A stretch of DNA of 11,798 bases from DASZGI01 sp035938995 (GCF_035938995.1 NZ_DASZGI010000162.1:1-11798), one strand, 5' to 3'. Shown: positions 1 to 7,289, counted from the first letter of the stretch. Program-made: numbers and translations. Notes: a model not told the origin generated them from the letters alone.

Positions 1-1489
1 GCGGCAGCGCGGGACCCGTGGCAGCCCGCTCCGCCTTGGCCTGATCCTCCGCCGCGCGCTTGACCGGGTTGCCCGAGCGGCTGCGCCCCTTCTTGCGGGC
101 GGCCTGCGCGTTCGCCTTCTGCTTCGCGGACATCCGGCGGCCGCCACCGGGGCCGAAGCCGGGCATGCCCGGCATGCCGGGGAAGCCGCCGCGGCCGGCC
201 GACTTCATCATCTTCTGCATCTCGAAGAACCGGTCCACCAGGTTGTTGACCGCGGACACGGTCACCCCGGAGCCCTTGGCGATACGGGCGCGGCGGGAGC
301 CGTTGAGGATCTTCGGGTCGGTGCGCTCAGCCGGGGTCATCGAGCGGATGATCGCCCGGACCCGGTCGACCTCGCGCTCGTCCACATTGGCGATCTGCTG
401 CTTGAGCTCCGCCATGCCGGGCAGCATGCCGAGGATCTTCTGCAGCGAGCCCATCTTGCTCAGCTGCTCCATCTGCGCCAGCAGGTCGTCCAGGGTGAAC
501 TGGTCGCCGCCGAGCAGCTTGCGGGTCATCTCCTCGGCCTGCTGGGCGTCGAAGGTCCGCTCGGCCTGCTCGATCAGGGAGAGCATGTCGCCCATGCCCA
601 GGATCCGGGAGGCCATCCGGTCCGGGTGGAAGACGTCGAAGTCGTCGAGCTTCTCGCCGTTGGAGGCGAACATCACCTGACGGCCGGTCACCTGCGCCAC
701 GGACAGCGCCGCGCCGCCGCGGGCGTCGCCGTCGAGCTTGGTGAGCACCACGCCGTCGAAGCCGACTCCGTCGAGGAACGCCTGCGCGGTGGTGACCGCG
801 TCCTGGCCGATCATCGCGTCGACGACGAACAGGACCTCGTCCGGCGAGACCGCATCGCGGATGTCCGCGGCCTGCTTCATCAGCACCTGGTCGATGCCCA
901 GGCGGCCGGCGGTGTCGACGATGACCACGTCGTGGAGCTTGGCCTGGGCGAACTCGATCGAGTCGCGGGCGACCTTGACCGGGTCGCCGACGCCGTTGCC
1001 CGGCTCCGGGGCGAACACCGGCACGCCCGCGCGCTCGCCGACCACCTGGAGCTGGGTGACCGCGTTGGGCCGCTGGAGGTCGGCGGCGACCAGCACCGGG
1101 GTGTGGCCCTGGCCCTTGAGCCAGAGGCCGAGCTTGCCGGCCAGCGTCGTCTTTCCGGAGCCCTGCAGGCCGGCCAGCATGATCACGGTGGGCGGGCGCT
1201 TGGCGAAGCGGATCCGGCGGGTCTCGCCGCCGAGGATCCGGATCAGCTCCTCGTCGACGATCTTGATGACCTGCTGCGAGGGGTTCAGCGCCTGGGAGAC
1301 CTCGGCGCCGAGCGCGCGCTGCTTTACCGCCGCGACGAACGGGCGCACCGCGGCCAGCGCGACGTCCGCCTCGAGCAGCGCGATGCGGATCTCGCGGCAG
1401 GTGGTGTCGATGTCCTCCTCGGACAGTCGCCCTTTGCCCCGCAGGGCCTTGAAGGTCGCTGCCAACCGGTCGGAAAGCGTGTCGAACAC
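1..1489 (-). CDS. ffh: Signal recognition particle GTPase Ffh (SRP54), C-terminal end cut by window
   Basis: Ffh binds signal sequences and 4.5S RNA and, with FtsY, delivers ribosomes making membrane proteins to the translocon. About 496 residues are visible. They start with an NG domain (MFDTLSDRLAATFKALRGKG), followed by the P-loop GLQGSGKTT near residues 107-115, ADLQRP, DTAGR and TKLDGDARGG. The methionine-rich M domain follows (MLPGM, MEQLSKMGSLQKILGM, SRRARIAKGSG), then a Gly/Met-rich tail (GMPGMPGFGPGGGRRMS) and a Lys/Arg/Ala-rich extension typical of actinobacterial Ffh. The start is the GTG at 1487-1489, because the family N-terminus MFDTLS begins there. A weak AGGA about 12 nt upstream is the only ribosome-site candidate. 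The frame runs off the window at ALP, probably about 20 residues short of the end. It is divergent from the exonuclease gene. Confidence 0.97.
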   Translation of the reverse strand, partial: MFDTLSDRLAATFKALRGKGRLSEEDIDTTCREIRIALLEADVALAAVRPFVAAVKQRALGAEVSQALNPSQQVIKIVDEELIRILGGETRRIRFAKRPPTVIMLAGLQGSGKTTLAGKLGLWLKGQGHTPVLVAADLQRPNAVTQLQVVGERAGVPVFAPEPGNGVGDPVKVARDSIEFAQAKLHDVVIVDTAGRLGIDQVLMKQAADIRDAVSPDEVLFVVDAMIGQDAVTTAQAFLDGVGFDGVVLTKLDGDARGGAALSVAQVTGRQVMFASNGEKLDDFDVFHPDRMASRILGMGDMLSLIEQAERTFDAQQAEEMTRKLLGGDQFTLDDLLAQMEQLSKMGSLQKILGMLPGMAELKQQIANVDEREVDRVRAIIRSMTPAERTDPKILNGSRRARIAKGSGVTVSAVNNLVDRFFEMQKMMKSAGRGGFPGMPGMPGFGPGGGRRMSAKQKANAQAARKKGRSRSGNPVKRAAEDQAKAERAATGPALP

Positions 1490-1515
1490 GGCGCCGTCAG
1501 ATCCTCGCTGCTTCG

Positions 1516-1548
1516 AAGGAACAGTTTCTGTAAGGAACAGTTCTCTGT
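1516..1548. repeat. Tandem 16/17-bp repeat in ffh/exonuclease intergenic region
   Basis: Two adjacent near-identical units are seen, AAGGAACAGTTTCTGT (1516-1531) and AAGGAACAGTTCTCTGT (1532-1548). Each has short dyad symmetry (ACAG…CTGT, with GAAC-A-GTTC in the second). They begin 27 bp upstream of the ffh start codon in the 168-bp divergent region shared with the exonuclease gene. A pair of operators for a dimeric repressor, or a 5'-UTR element of ffh, is inference. The spacing does not fit the GAAC-N4-GTTC LexA box of actinobacteria. No convincing -10/-35 pair was found on either strand nearby. Confidence 0.6.
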
Positions 1549-1657
1549 GTGGTCTCCAGGTTGCCCCGGTACTGCTTCCCAGGGTATCCGGTGGCCGTTC
1601 GTTGTCGGTGCGGTCGCCTATCGTGAGGGTCAGTCGAGCTGAGAGGTCGGTGGCGGC

Positions 1658-2569
1658 ATGGCGCCGAACCGGTACGCCGGTGCATGCAAGACCTGCGGAG
1701 ACACCGTTCCCGCTGAGAGCGGGGAACTGCGCCGCGAGTCCGGGGCGTGGGCCGTCTACCACTCCGGCTGCCTACCCGCGCCCTCGCCAGGATGGCACAG
1801 CGGGCTGCTCGGTTCGTACGACTGCGAGACCACCGGCACCGACCCCTTCTCCGCCCGGCTGGTGTCGGCCGCGTTCGTAACCTCGGCCGGGGCGCGGCAC
1901 GAGTTCTTAGTGGACCCGGGCGTGGAGATCCCGGCGGGTGCGGCCGCGGTGCACGGGATCAGCACCGAGCACGCGCGGTTGCACGGCGGCGATCCGGCGG
2001 TGGCGTTGGAGCGGATCGCGACGTTGCTCGCCGAGCACCTTTCCGCGGGGGCCCCGCTGATCGTGTTCAACGCCCCGTTCGATCTGACGCTGCTGGAGGC
2101 GGAGCTGGAGCGGCACGGTCTCAAGGCTCTGCGCGACCGGGTGCGCGCCGTCGCCCCGATCGTCGATCCGCTGCTGATAGACCGCACGCTCGACCGGTAC
2201 CGGAAGGGAAGCAGGACCCTGGAAGCGCAGTGTGCGTATTACGGGGTGGTGATCGAGAGCCCGCACGACGCCTGCGCGGACGCGCTGGCCGCTCTCGGTG
2301 TGGCCAAGGCGCAGGCGGCGCGGTTTCCGGATCTGGCGGCGGCGACGCCGAGCGAGCTGCACGCGCGGCAGGTGGAGTGGAAGGTCAGATCGGACGAGGA
2401 TTTCGCGGCGTACAAGGCCCGGCGCGGCGAGGTCTACCAGCCCGAGCCGGGTTGGCCGCTGCGGATCCGGCAGTCGCCGGTGCCGCCGCCGTCTGCCGCG
2501 CCGGCACCATTCACCGCGCCCGTGACGACGCCGCGGGTCAGCGATCTGAGCGAGGCCGGGTCAGGGTGA
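1658..2569 (+). CDS. DEDDh-family 3'-5' exonuclease with N-terminal zinc-knuckle-like motif
   Basis: 303 residues; a DnaQ/epsilon-like exonuclease that should remove nucleotides from DNA or RNA 3' ends with two metal ions. Exo I is YDCETTGTDP (D55, E57), Exo II is FNAPFDLTLL (D142), and Exo III is SPHDACADAL (H203, D208). All five DEDDh residues are present. Residues 10-38 hold CxxC…HxxC (C10, C13, H35, C38), a probable zinc-binding knuckle that stand-alone family members usually lack. Residues after about 265 form a Pro/Ala-rich tail. The ATG start has GAGAGG 11 nt upstream. Leu84 is encoded by TTA (1907-1909), a rare codon in such genomes. The 3' end overlaps the convergent phosphatase gene by 32 bp. 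It lacks polymerase, GIY-YIG or helicase domains, so the precise role (repair, RNA turnover or phage defence) is unknown. Confidence 0.85.
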   Translation: MAPNRYAGACKTCGDTVPAESGELRRESGAWAVYHSGCLPAPSPGWHSGLLGSYDCETTGTDPFSARLVSAAFVTSAGARHEFLVDPGVEIPAGAAAVHGISTEHARLHGGDPAVALERIATLLAEHLSAGAPLIVFNAPFDLTLLEAELERHGLKALRDRVRAVAPIVDPLLIDRTLDRYRKGSRTLEAQCAYYGVVIESPHDACADALAALGVAKAQAARFPDLAAATPSELHARQVEWKVRSDEDFAAYKARRGEVYQPEPGWPLRIRQSPVPPPSAAPAPFTAPVTTPRVSDLSEAGSG

Positions 2570-4271
2570 ACGTCTCGAGCGGCGAGACGGCGCCGTCGGG
2601 CTGGGAGACGTTGAAGTAGGTGACCCGGATGCTGGTCATGCCGCCGGGGCGGTCGCCGGGGTCCACGTCGAAGGCGGCGAAGCCGTACGGGTGGGTCAGG
2701 TCGCGGAAGGCCGACCAGACCGCCTGCTCGGTCACGTAGACCGGGGGCCGCTTGCCGCTGGGGCCGACCGGGCCCACCGCCGTGATCACCTTGCCGGTGC
2801 CGTCGGTGAAGAAGGCCGAGTTGGAGGGCGATCCGGTCCCGCCCCCGCCGAGCACCATGTGCACGGTGCCCTTGGAGGTGTCGATGTTGTCGGTGGCCGA
2901 GGAAACTGGGTTGGGGGTCAGCGTCTCGGAGCCGGGGACGGTACCGCGCACCGCGAGGGAGCGCTCGTAGTCGTGCTCGTGGCCGCACAGCACCAGGTCG
3001 ACCTCGTACTGGTCGAACAGCGGGCCCCAGTTCTGCCGGATGCCGAGGTCCGAGCCGTTCGCGTTGGACGAGCTGACGATCACCTGGTGCATGCACACCA
3101 CAATCCAGTCGGTCTCCCGGGAGGACCGGGCCGCGCGCAGCTGCTTCTCCAGCCACGCCTTCTGCTCGCCGCCGCTGTAGCCGCTGACGTAGGAGTTGCC
3201 GGCGTCCTGGAGCGCGACGTCGTCGTTCTGCAGGACGATGACGCGGACGCTGCCGACGGTGAAGGCGTACCAGAGCCCGTTCCAGTCTGCCGAGCCGTTG
3301 CTCGGGACCGCGAAGCGGGTCTGGAACGCCTGGTAGCCGATCGGGCCGTTGCCGAGTTCGTTCTCGTGGTTGCCGGCCGCGGGCATCCACGCGCGGTAGC
3401 GGGCCGAGCGGGTGTTGTTGGCGAAGAAGGAGTTCCAGGTACGGATGCGGTCCGTGGTGAGATTCGCGTAGCACAGGTCGCCGTTGAGCAGGTGGAACAG
3501 CGGCTGGACCTGCTCGATGCCGTGGACGATGTCGAACGACGCGGGCGAGGCGATGCCGGTGATCCCGGCGCTGTAGCTGCCGGTGGCCGCGCCGGGTACC
3601 CAGCTGGCGGTGGGCACGGACTGGTCGCCGAAGCTGGTGAACGTGAAGGGGACCCGGCCGACGGGCGCGGTGCGGAAGGTGCCTGCGTCGGGGAGCACGC
3701 CCTCGGCCATCGCGGCGTAGATGTAGGTGGTGTCGGGTCGCAGGTCGGTAAGCCGCGCGTGGTGAACGTAGACCTCGCGGTTACTCAGCCCGTCGATGTA
3801 GGTGCGCGTGTGGGCGTCAGCCTCGCGCCCATAGCCGTCGTCCGGCGTCCCAAAGCGCACGCGCGGATTGGCGACAGAGTTGACCGTGGACCAGGACACG
3901 ACCATCTCGCGGGCCGGATCGTCGCCGAAGGTCAGGTGCAGGCCGTCCACGGGAGGGGCGCCGAGCTTCTCCGGCTGCCGCCACAGGAGCGGCGACGACG
4001 CGGTGGCGGAGGAACCGTTCGTCGACGGGCCCGCGTCCGCGACGGCTCTCGGCGCGGCGAGCGCAATCGGAGCGGCCGCAAGGGCACTTCCTGCGGCGAA
4101 CGTGCGCAGCGCCGCGCGGCGACTAAGGGAGGACTCCAAGACGGCAGCGCCGGTCGACACAGCGCTCGGAGATAAAGCGCCCACATGCGCGGCGCTACCG
4201 GAAAGGGCGCCGGCTGAGGCGGCATCAGCTGAAACGACGTCAGTGGCGAGTGCGCTGCTGATGGACTCCAC
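2538..4271 (-). CDS. Tat-exported purple acid phosphatase-type metallophosphoesterase
   Basis: 577 residues. It probably hydrolyses phosphate monoesters outside the cell with a dinuclear metal centre. All seven expected ligands are seen: D216 (FGDQS), D265 and Y268 (NGDLCY), N301 (GNHE), H395 (CMHQ), H431 and H433 (GHEHDYER). Residues about 95-200 look like the fibronectin-III-like PAP N-domain (MVVSWSTV…, LRPDTTYIYAA). The C-terminal part (GGGGTGSP…YGFAAFDV) fits the PAP C-domain. A twin-arginine signal SRRAALRTF (R51, R52) with a hydrophobic Ala-rich stretch is followed by likely cleavage after AVA near residue 78. The start is the GTG at 4269-4271, because AGGAGG lies exactly 6 nt upstream; a longer reading from a TTG at 4316 has no such site. 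The n-region of 50 Ala/Ser/Val-rich residues is unusually long. Leu33 is a TTA codon (4173-4175). The substrate is unproven. Confidence 0.92.
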   Translation of the reverse strand: MESISSALATDVVSADAASAGALSGSAAHVGALSPSAVSTGAAVLESSLSRRAALRTFAAGSALAAAPIALAAPRAVADAGPSTNGSSATASSPLLWRQPEKLGAPPVDGLHLTFGDDPAREMVVSWSTVNSVANPRVRFGTPDDGYGREADAHTRTYIDGLSNREVYVHHARLTDLRPDTTYIYAAMAEGVLPDAGTFRTAPVGRVPFTFTSFGDQSVPTASWVPGAATGSYSAGITGIASPASFDIVHGIEQVQPLFHLLNGDLCYANLTTDRIRTWNSFFANNTRSARYRAWMPAAGNHENELGNGPIGYQAFQTRFAVPSNGSADWNGLWYAFTVGSVRVIVLQNDDVALQDAGNSYVSGYSGGEQKAWLEKQLRAARSSRETDWIVVCMHQVIVSSSNANGSDLGIRQNWGPLFDQYEVDLVLCGHEHDYERSLAVRGTVPGSETLTPNPVSSATDNIDTSKGTVHMVLGGGGTGSPSNSAFFTDGTGKVITAVGPVGPSGKRPPVYVTEQAVWSAFRDLTHPYGFAAFDVDPGDRPGGMTSIRVTYFNVSQPDGAVSPLETFTLTRPRSDR

Positions 4272-4277
4272 GGAACG

Positions 4278-4283
4278 CCTCCT
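4278..4283 (-). promoter_or_regulatory. Shine-Dalgarno AGGAGG that sets the phosphatase start
   Basis: A perfect AGGAGG on the minus strand sits 6 nt before the GTG at 4269-4271. This strongly favours that start over the in-frame TTG 45 nt upstream and over later GTG/TTG codons that lack a ribosome site. Confidence 0.8.
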
Positions 4284-4325
4284 GGCGGAATGACGGAGCG
4301 CTGGCGAGCCTGACAATGCGACTCG

Positions 4326-4370
4326 ACGCTATCGCCGGCACCGGGAGCGAGGCGTGAACGAGGGATGAAG
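4326..4370 (-). promoter_or_regulatory. Candidate PhoP (PHO box) array with a -10-like hexamer upstream of the phosphatase
   Basis: Read on the minus strand, three contiguous 11-bp units are seen: CTTCATCCCTC (4370-4360), GTTCACGCCTC (4359-4349) and GCTCCCGGTGC (4348-4338). Streptomyces PHO boxes are 11-bp direct repeats whose first seven bases resemble GTTCACC; the middle unit matches six of seven. TAGCGT (4331-4326) lies about 17 bp downstream and resembles a -10 element, so the array would overlap the -35 region as in PhoP-activated promoters. The predicted leader is roughly 50 nt. Flanking units are weak, so this is a motif-based inference, supported mainly by the gene being a phosphatase. 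Confidence 0.4.
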
Positions 4371-4424
4371 GCCCTTCAACACTCAGCCCAAACAATCAGC
4401 CCGGACAATCACCCCAACGAATCA
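4371..4424 (-). repeat. 13-bp tandem repeats beginning at the glnD stop codon
   Basis: On the minus strand three consecutive 13-bp units are seen: TGATTCGTTGGGG (4424-4412), TGATTGTCCGGGC (4411-4399) and TGATTGTTTGGGC (4398-4386). A degenerate 15-bp fourth copy follows, TGAGTGTTGAAGGGC (4385-4371). The first TGA is the glnD stop codon. Because 13 is not a multiple of three, the TGAs of the first three units fall in all three frames. The array ends in a short palindrome (TGAAGG-C-CCTTCA, 4366-4378) adjoining the PHO-box-like units. Function is unknown: it could be a 3'-UTR element, an operator array or replication slippage. Confidence 0.65.
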
Positions 4425-6806
4425 GCGCAGCGCGGCGCGGATCCGATCGGCCACCTCGGCGGCGTGGTCGGCGGACAGTCGGGCGCCCGACGTGTCGCGC
4501 AGGTAGAAGGCATCGACGGCCTCGGACCCGAGTGTGGCGACGCGCGCGGTCGAGATGTCGGCGCCCGCGTCGGAGATCGCCGCCGCGACCCGGTGCAACA
4601 GCCCGGAAGTGTCGGCCGCCCGGACCTCGATCACTGTGGCGAGCGCGGACGCGTCGTCGAGCACGGCGACGGACGCGGGCGCCACGAGCGCGGCGCGGCC
4701 GGCCGGGCGCTGCTCGGCCTCGCGCGACGCGATCCGCGCGGACAGGTCGAGTTGCCCGGCGAGCGCAGAACGCAGGTCGGTACGCAGGCGGGCGATGTCG
4801 GGCAGTTCGCCGTATTCGGCGGCGACGGTCCAGCGCTGGACCGCCCACGACTCCGTCACCCCGCCGTCCGCCACCTCGACGGTCTCGACCTCGGCGCCGA
4901 GGATCCTGATGTGGCGCAGGCTCAGCACGCCGGCGACCACGGCCAGCACGCCCAGCCGGTCCGGCAGCGCCACGTCGAGGCTCCCGACCCCGGCCCCGCC
5001 CGGCCGGGTCGCCACGACCGCGAGCCGATCCGGGACCGCGGCCGCGCGCCGCGCCAGCGCCGAGCCGTCGAAGAGGGTGGCTGGCCGAGTCGCCTGCCCG
5101 GCCAGAGTCGCCCGCGCGCGGTCGGCTGTCGCGGAGAAGAGGGCGGCCCGCCAGCGGTTCCAGACCGCTGGACCGGTCGCTTCCGAGTCGGCCTCGGTCA
5201 GCGCGTGCAGCAGCGCCAGGAACTCCCCTGGGCCAACCGAGCCACCCGGTACGTCCGCGGCGGACAGCAGCACCGCGAGCGTCGCCGGGTCGTCCGGGTC
5301 CCGGTGCACGGCCACCTGGGCGAGCAGCAGATGGTGCCGCACGAGCGCGGCGAGCACCGCCGTGTCCCCCGCACCGAATCCGAGCCGCGGCGCCAGCCCT
5401 TCGACGAGTTCGGCGCCGACCTCGCTGTGGTCCCCCGGCAGCCCCTTGCCGAGGTCGTGGCAGACCGCAGCGACGAGCAGCAGGTCGGGGCGGGCGACGC
5501 GGCGGGTGCGCGAGGCGGCGTGGACGGCGGTCTGCACCGCGTGCCGGTCCACGGTGTGGATGTGCAGGGCGTTTCGCTGGGGCAGCGATCGCATCCTTTC
5601 CCATTCGGGCAGCAGGCGCACGAGCAGGCCGGTGCGGTCGAGCGCCTCCCAGACCGGGACGAGACCTGGTCCCGAACCGAGCAGGCGGACGAACTCCTCG
5701 CGCGCGGCCCGCGGCCACGGAGTCGGCAGCGGCGCGCCATCGTCGACGAGACGCCGCAGGGCGGCCGGGGCGAGCGGCAGTCCGGCCGACGCCGCCGCAG
5801 CAGCAGCGCGCAGCGGGAGCACCGGATCGCGCGCCGGGTCGGCGGCGAGCGCGAGCATCGCCTCGCCGTCCGCCGCGACGACGCCGTCCGCGAGCGGGAC
5901 GCGCTCGGCGCCGCCGCGCCGCCGCGCCGACCGGCCGCGCTCGGCCAGCACCTGGTCGATCCGTCGCCAGGCCACGTCGCAGGCGTATGCGATGGTGCGG
6001 GCGGCGTCGGCGACCTCGGCGAGCAGATCGTCCGCTCCGGCCAATCCGAGCATCGCCGCGACGTCGTCCTGCTCCTGAAGCAGCAGCCGGTCGGACGCAC
6101 GGCCGGTGGAGATGTGCAGGGCGTCGCGGACGTCGAGAAGGCGGGTGCGGGCGGCGTCGGGTTCGCCGTGCGGGATGTCCGCGAGCCAGGACGCTGCGAT
6201 CGCGGTCAGGGCGTTGGCGTCGCGCAGCCCGCCGATCGCCTCCTTCAGGTCGCCTTCGAGCCGGTAGGCCAGTTCGCCGTGCAGGGCGAGCCGTTCCGCG
6301 CGCGAAGCCTCGACCTCGGGAAGCCGCTTGGGCGCGCGGGCCCGCCAATCGGCGAGCGCGGCGGTACGCAGCTCGTCCGTCAGCGTCCGGTCGCCGGCGA
6401 TGTGACGGGCGGTCAGCAGGCCGAGCGCCACCGGCAGATCCTCGCGGGCGAGCGCGCGGGCCTCGGCGACGCCGCGCACCGAGTGGTCGAGCTTCACCTT
6501 GGCGTCCCAGACCGGGTACCAGATCGCGTCCGCGAGCTCGGCGACCTTCGCGCCCTTACGCCCCGCGTCGTGCAACAGGAGCACGTCCAGGTCGCTGCCC
6601 GGAGACAACTCGGCCCGCCCGTAGCCGCCGACCGCGACGAGGGCCACGCCGCGGACCGGCTCGTCACCCGAGGGCGCCCCGGCTGTCAGAGCCGCCGCGA
6701 GCAGTTCGGTCAGCCACGCGTCCGCCGCCTCGGCGAGCGCCGCGCGCAGCTTCGTCCCACGCAGCCCCGACCCGATCAGTTCCTCGCGACGCTGGGCGTA
6801 TCCCAT
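4422..6806 (-). CDS. glnD: PII nucleotidyltransferase GlnD (uridylyl/adenylyltransferase)
   Basis: 794 residues. GlnD adds a nucleotide to PII proteins when glutamine is low and removes it when glutamine is high; in Streptomyces the transfer to GlnK is adenylylation. Domains in order: nucleotidyltransferase with GGYGR (60-64) and SDLDVLLL (D72, D74); a helical GlnD-linker region about residues 120-290; HD hydrolase domain about 410-510 with HTVDRH (417-422), CHDLGKG (H450, D451), H460 and HH at 491-492; and two C-terminal ACT domains (about 608-660 and 723-790) for glutamine sensing. The start ATG has GGAGAGGA about 7 nt upstream. It lies 143 bp after glnK, with a strong hairpin in between, and ends 150 bp before the phosphatase. 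All expected catalytic motifs are intact. Confidence 0.96.
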   Translation of the reverse strand: MGYAQRREELIGSGLRGTKLRAALAEAADAWLTELLAAALTAGAPSGDEPVRGVALVAVGGYGRAELSPGSDLDVLLLHDAGRKGAKVAELADAIWYPVWDAKVKLDHSVRGVAEARALAREDLPVALGLLTARHIAGDRTLTDELRTAALADWRARAPKRLPEVEASRAERLALHGELAYRLEGDLKEAIGGLRDANALTAIAASWLADIPHGEPDAARTRLLDVRDALHISTGRASDRLLLQEQDDVAAMLGLAGADDLLAEVADAARTIAYACDVAWRRIDQVLAERGRSARRRGGAERVPLADGVVAADGEAMLALAADPARDPVLPLRAAAAAASAGLPLAPAALRRLVDDGAPLPTPWPRAAREEFVRLLGSGPGLVPVWEALDRTGLLVRLLPEWERMRSLPQRNALHIHTVDRHAVQTAVHAASRTRRVARPDLLLVAAVCHDLGKGLPGDHSEVGAELVEGLAPRLGFGAGDTAVLAALVRHHLLLAQVAVHRDPDDPATLAVLLSAADVPGGSVGPGEFLALLHALTEADSEATGPAVWNRWRAALFSATADRARATLAGQATRPATLFDGSALARRAAAVPDRLAVVATRPGGAGVGSLDVALPDRLGVLAVVAGVLSLRHIRILGAEVETVEVADGGVTESWAVQRWTVAAEYGELPDIARLRTDLRSALAGQLDLSARIASREAEQRPAGRAALVAPASVAVLDDASALATVIEVRAADTSGLLHRVAAAISDAGADISTARVATLGSEAVDAFYLRDTSGARLSADHAAEVADRIRAALR

Positions 6807-6839
6807 GCCCGGTCCTCTCCCACCTCGGGATGCGGCGAA

Positions 6840-6885
6840 CGGTGGCGGGCGCAGATGCCCAACCCGGGATCTGCGCCCGCCACCG
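6840..6885 (-). terminator. Strong hairpin between glnK and glnD (terminator or attenuator)
   Basis: A perfect inverted repeat has arms GGTGGCGGGCGCAGAT (6841-6856) and ATCTGCGCCCGCCACC (6869-6884), extended by one C-G pair to 17 bp, around a 12-nt loop. CCC/GGG in the loop can pair further. On the transcript strand it follows glnK by about 65 nt and ends about 33 nt before the glnD start codon. There is no clear U-tract after it (TTCGCCGC). It may partly terminate amtB-glnK transcription, protect the glnK mRNA 3' end, or reduce glnD expression. Confidence 0.7.
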
Positions 6886-6949
6886 AATCACGAAGCGATG
6901 TTCATCAAGCGCTGCGTTTCATTTGTTGCGATCAACCACCGTACTGCTG

Positions 6950-7288
6950 CTAGAGCGCGTCGGCCCCACGTTCGCCGGTGCGCACGCGCACCACGGTCTC
7001 GACCGGGGTGACCCACACCTTCCCGTCGCCGATCTTGCCGGTCTGCGCGGCCTTGGCGATCACGTCGATCAGGGTCTCCACGTCGTGGTCCTCGGCCAGC
7101 AGGTCCAGCTTGACCTTCGGCACCAGGTCGATCGTGTACTCGGCGCCGCGGTAGACCTCGGTGTGGCCGCGCTGGCGGCCGTAGCCGTTCGCCTCGGTCA
7201 CGGTCAGGCCGTGCACCCCGAAGGCCTGGAGCGCGCTTTTGACCTCGTCGAGCTTGTACGGCTTGATGATCGCGGTGATGAGCTTCAT
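6950..7288 (-). CDS. glnK: Nitrogen regulatory PII protein GlnK
   Basis: 112 residues, the standard PII length. The trimer binds ATP/ADP and 2-oxoglutarate and gates AmtB through its T-loop. The N-terminus is MKLITAIIKPYKLDEVKSAL; the T-loop (about 37-55) holds GRQRGHTEVYRGAEY with Y51, the residue adenylylated by GlnD in Streptomyces; the B-loop is TGKIGDGKVWV (83-93). The start is the ATG at 7286-7288, which gives the canonical PII N-terminus; an in-frame ATG 21 nt upstream would add seven residues inside the end of amtB and is rejected. Only one base separates the amtB stop from this ATG (TGACATG), so translational coupling is likely. GAGAAGG about 12 nt upstream may serve as the ribosome site. 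Confidence 0.98.
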   Translation of the reverse strand: MKLITAIIKPYKLDEVKSALQAFGVHGLTVTEANGYGRQRGHTEVYRGAEYTIDLVPKVKLDLLAEDHDVETLIDVIAKAAQTGKIGDGKVWVTPVETVVRVRTGERGADAL

Positions 7289-7289
7289 G

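Noticed and set aside
1516..1548. LexA/SOS box
   Set aside because: GAAC and GTTC halves are separated by one base, not the four expected in actinobacterial LexA sites.
60..1880. Plus-strand open frames opposite ffh
   Set aside because: They mirror the ffh codons and show no family features, while the minus strand encodes an intact SRP54 GTPase.
6885..6949. Second GlnR site after glnK (GAAAC present on the minus strand)
   Set aside because: No gTnAC element lies six bases upstream of it, so the paired consensus is absent.
4365..6953. Very long plus-strand open frame (862 codons) opposite glnD and glnK's 3' flank
   Set aside because: It is antisense to a complete GlnD with all domains, has Arg/Gly/Gln-rich low-complexity content and no recognisable motif; typical of GC-rich shadow frames.
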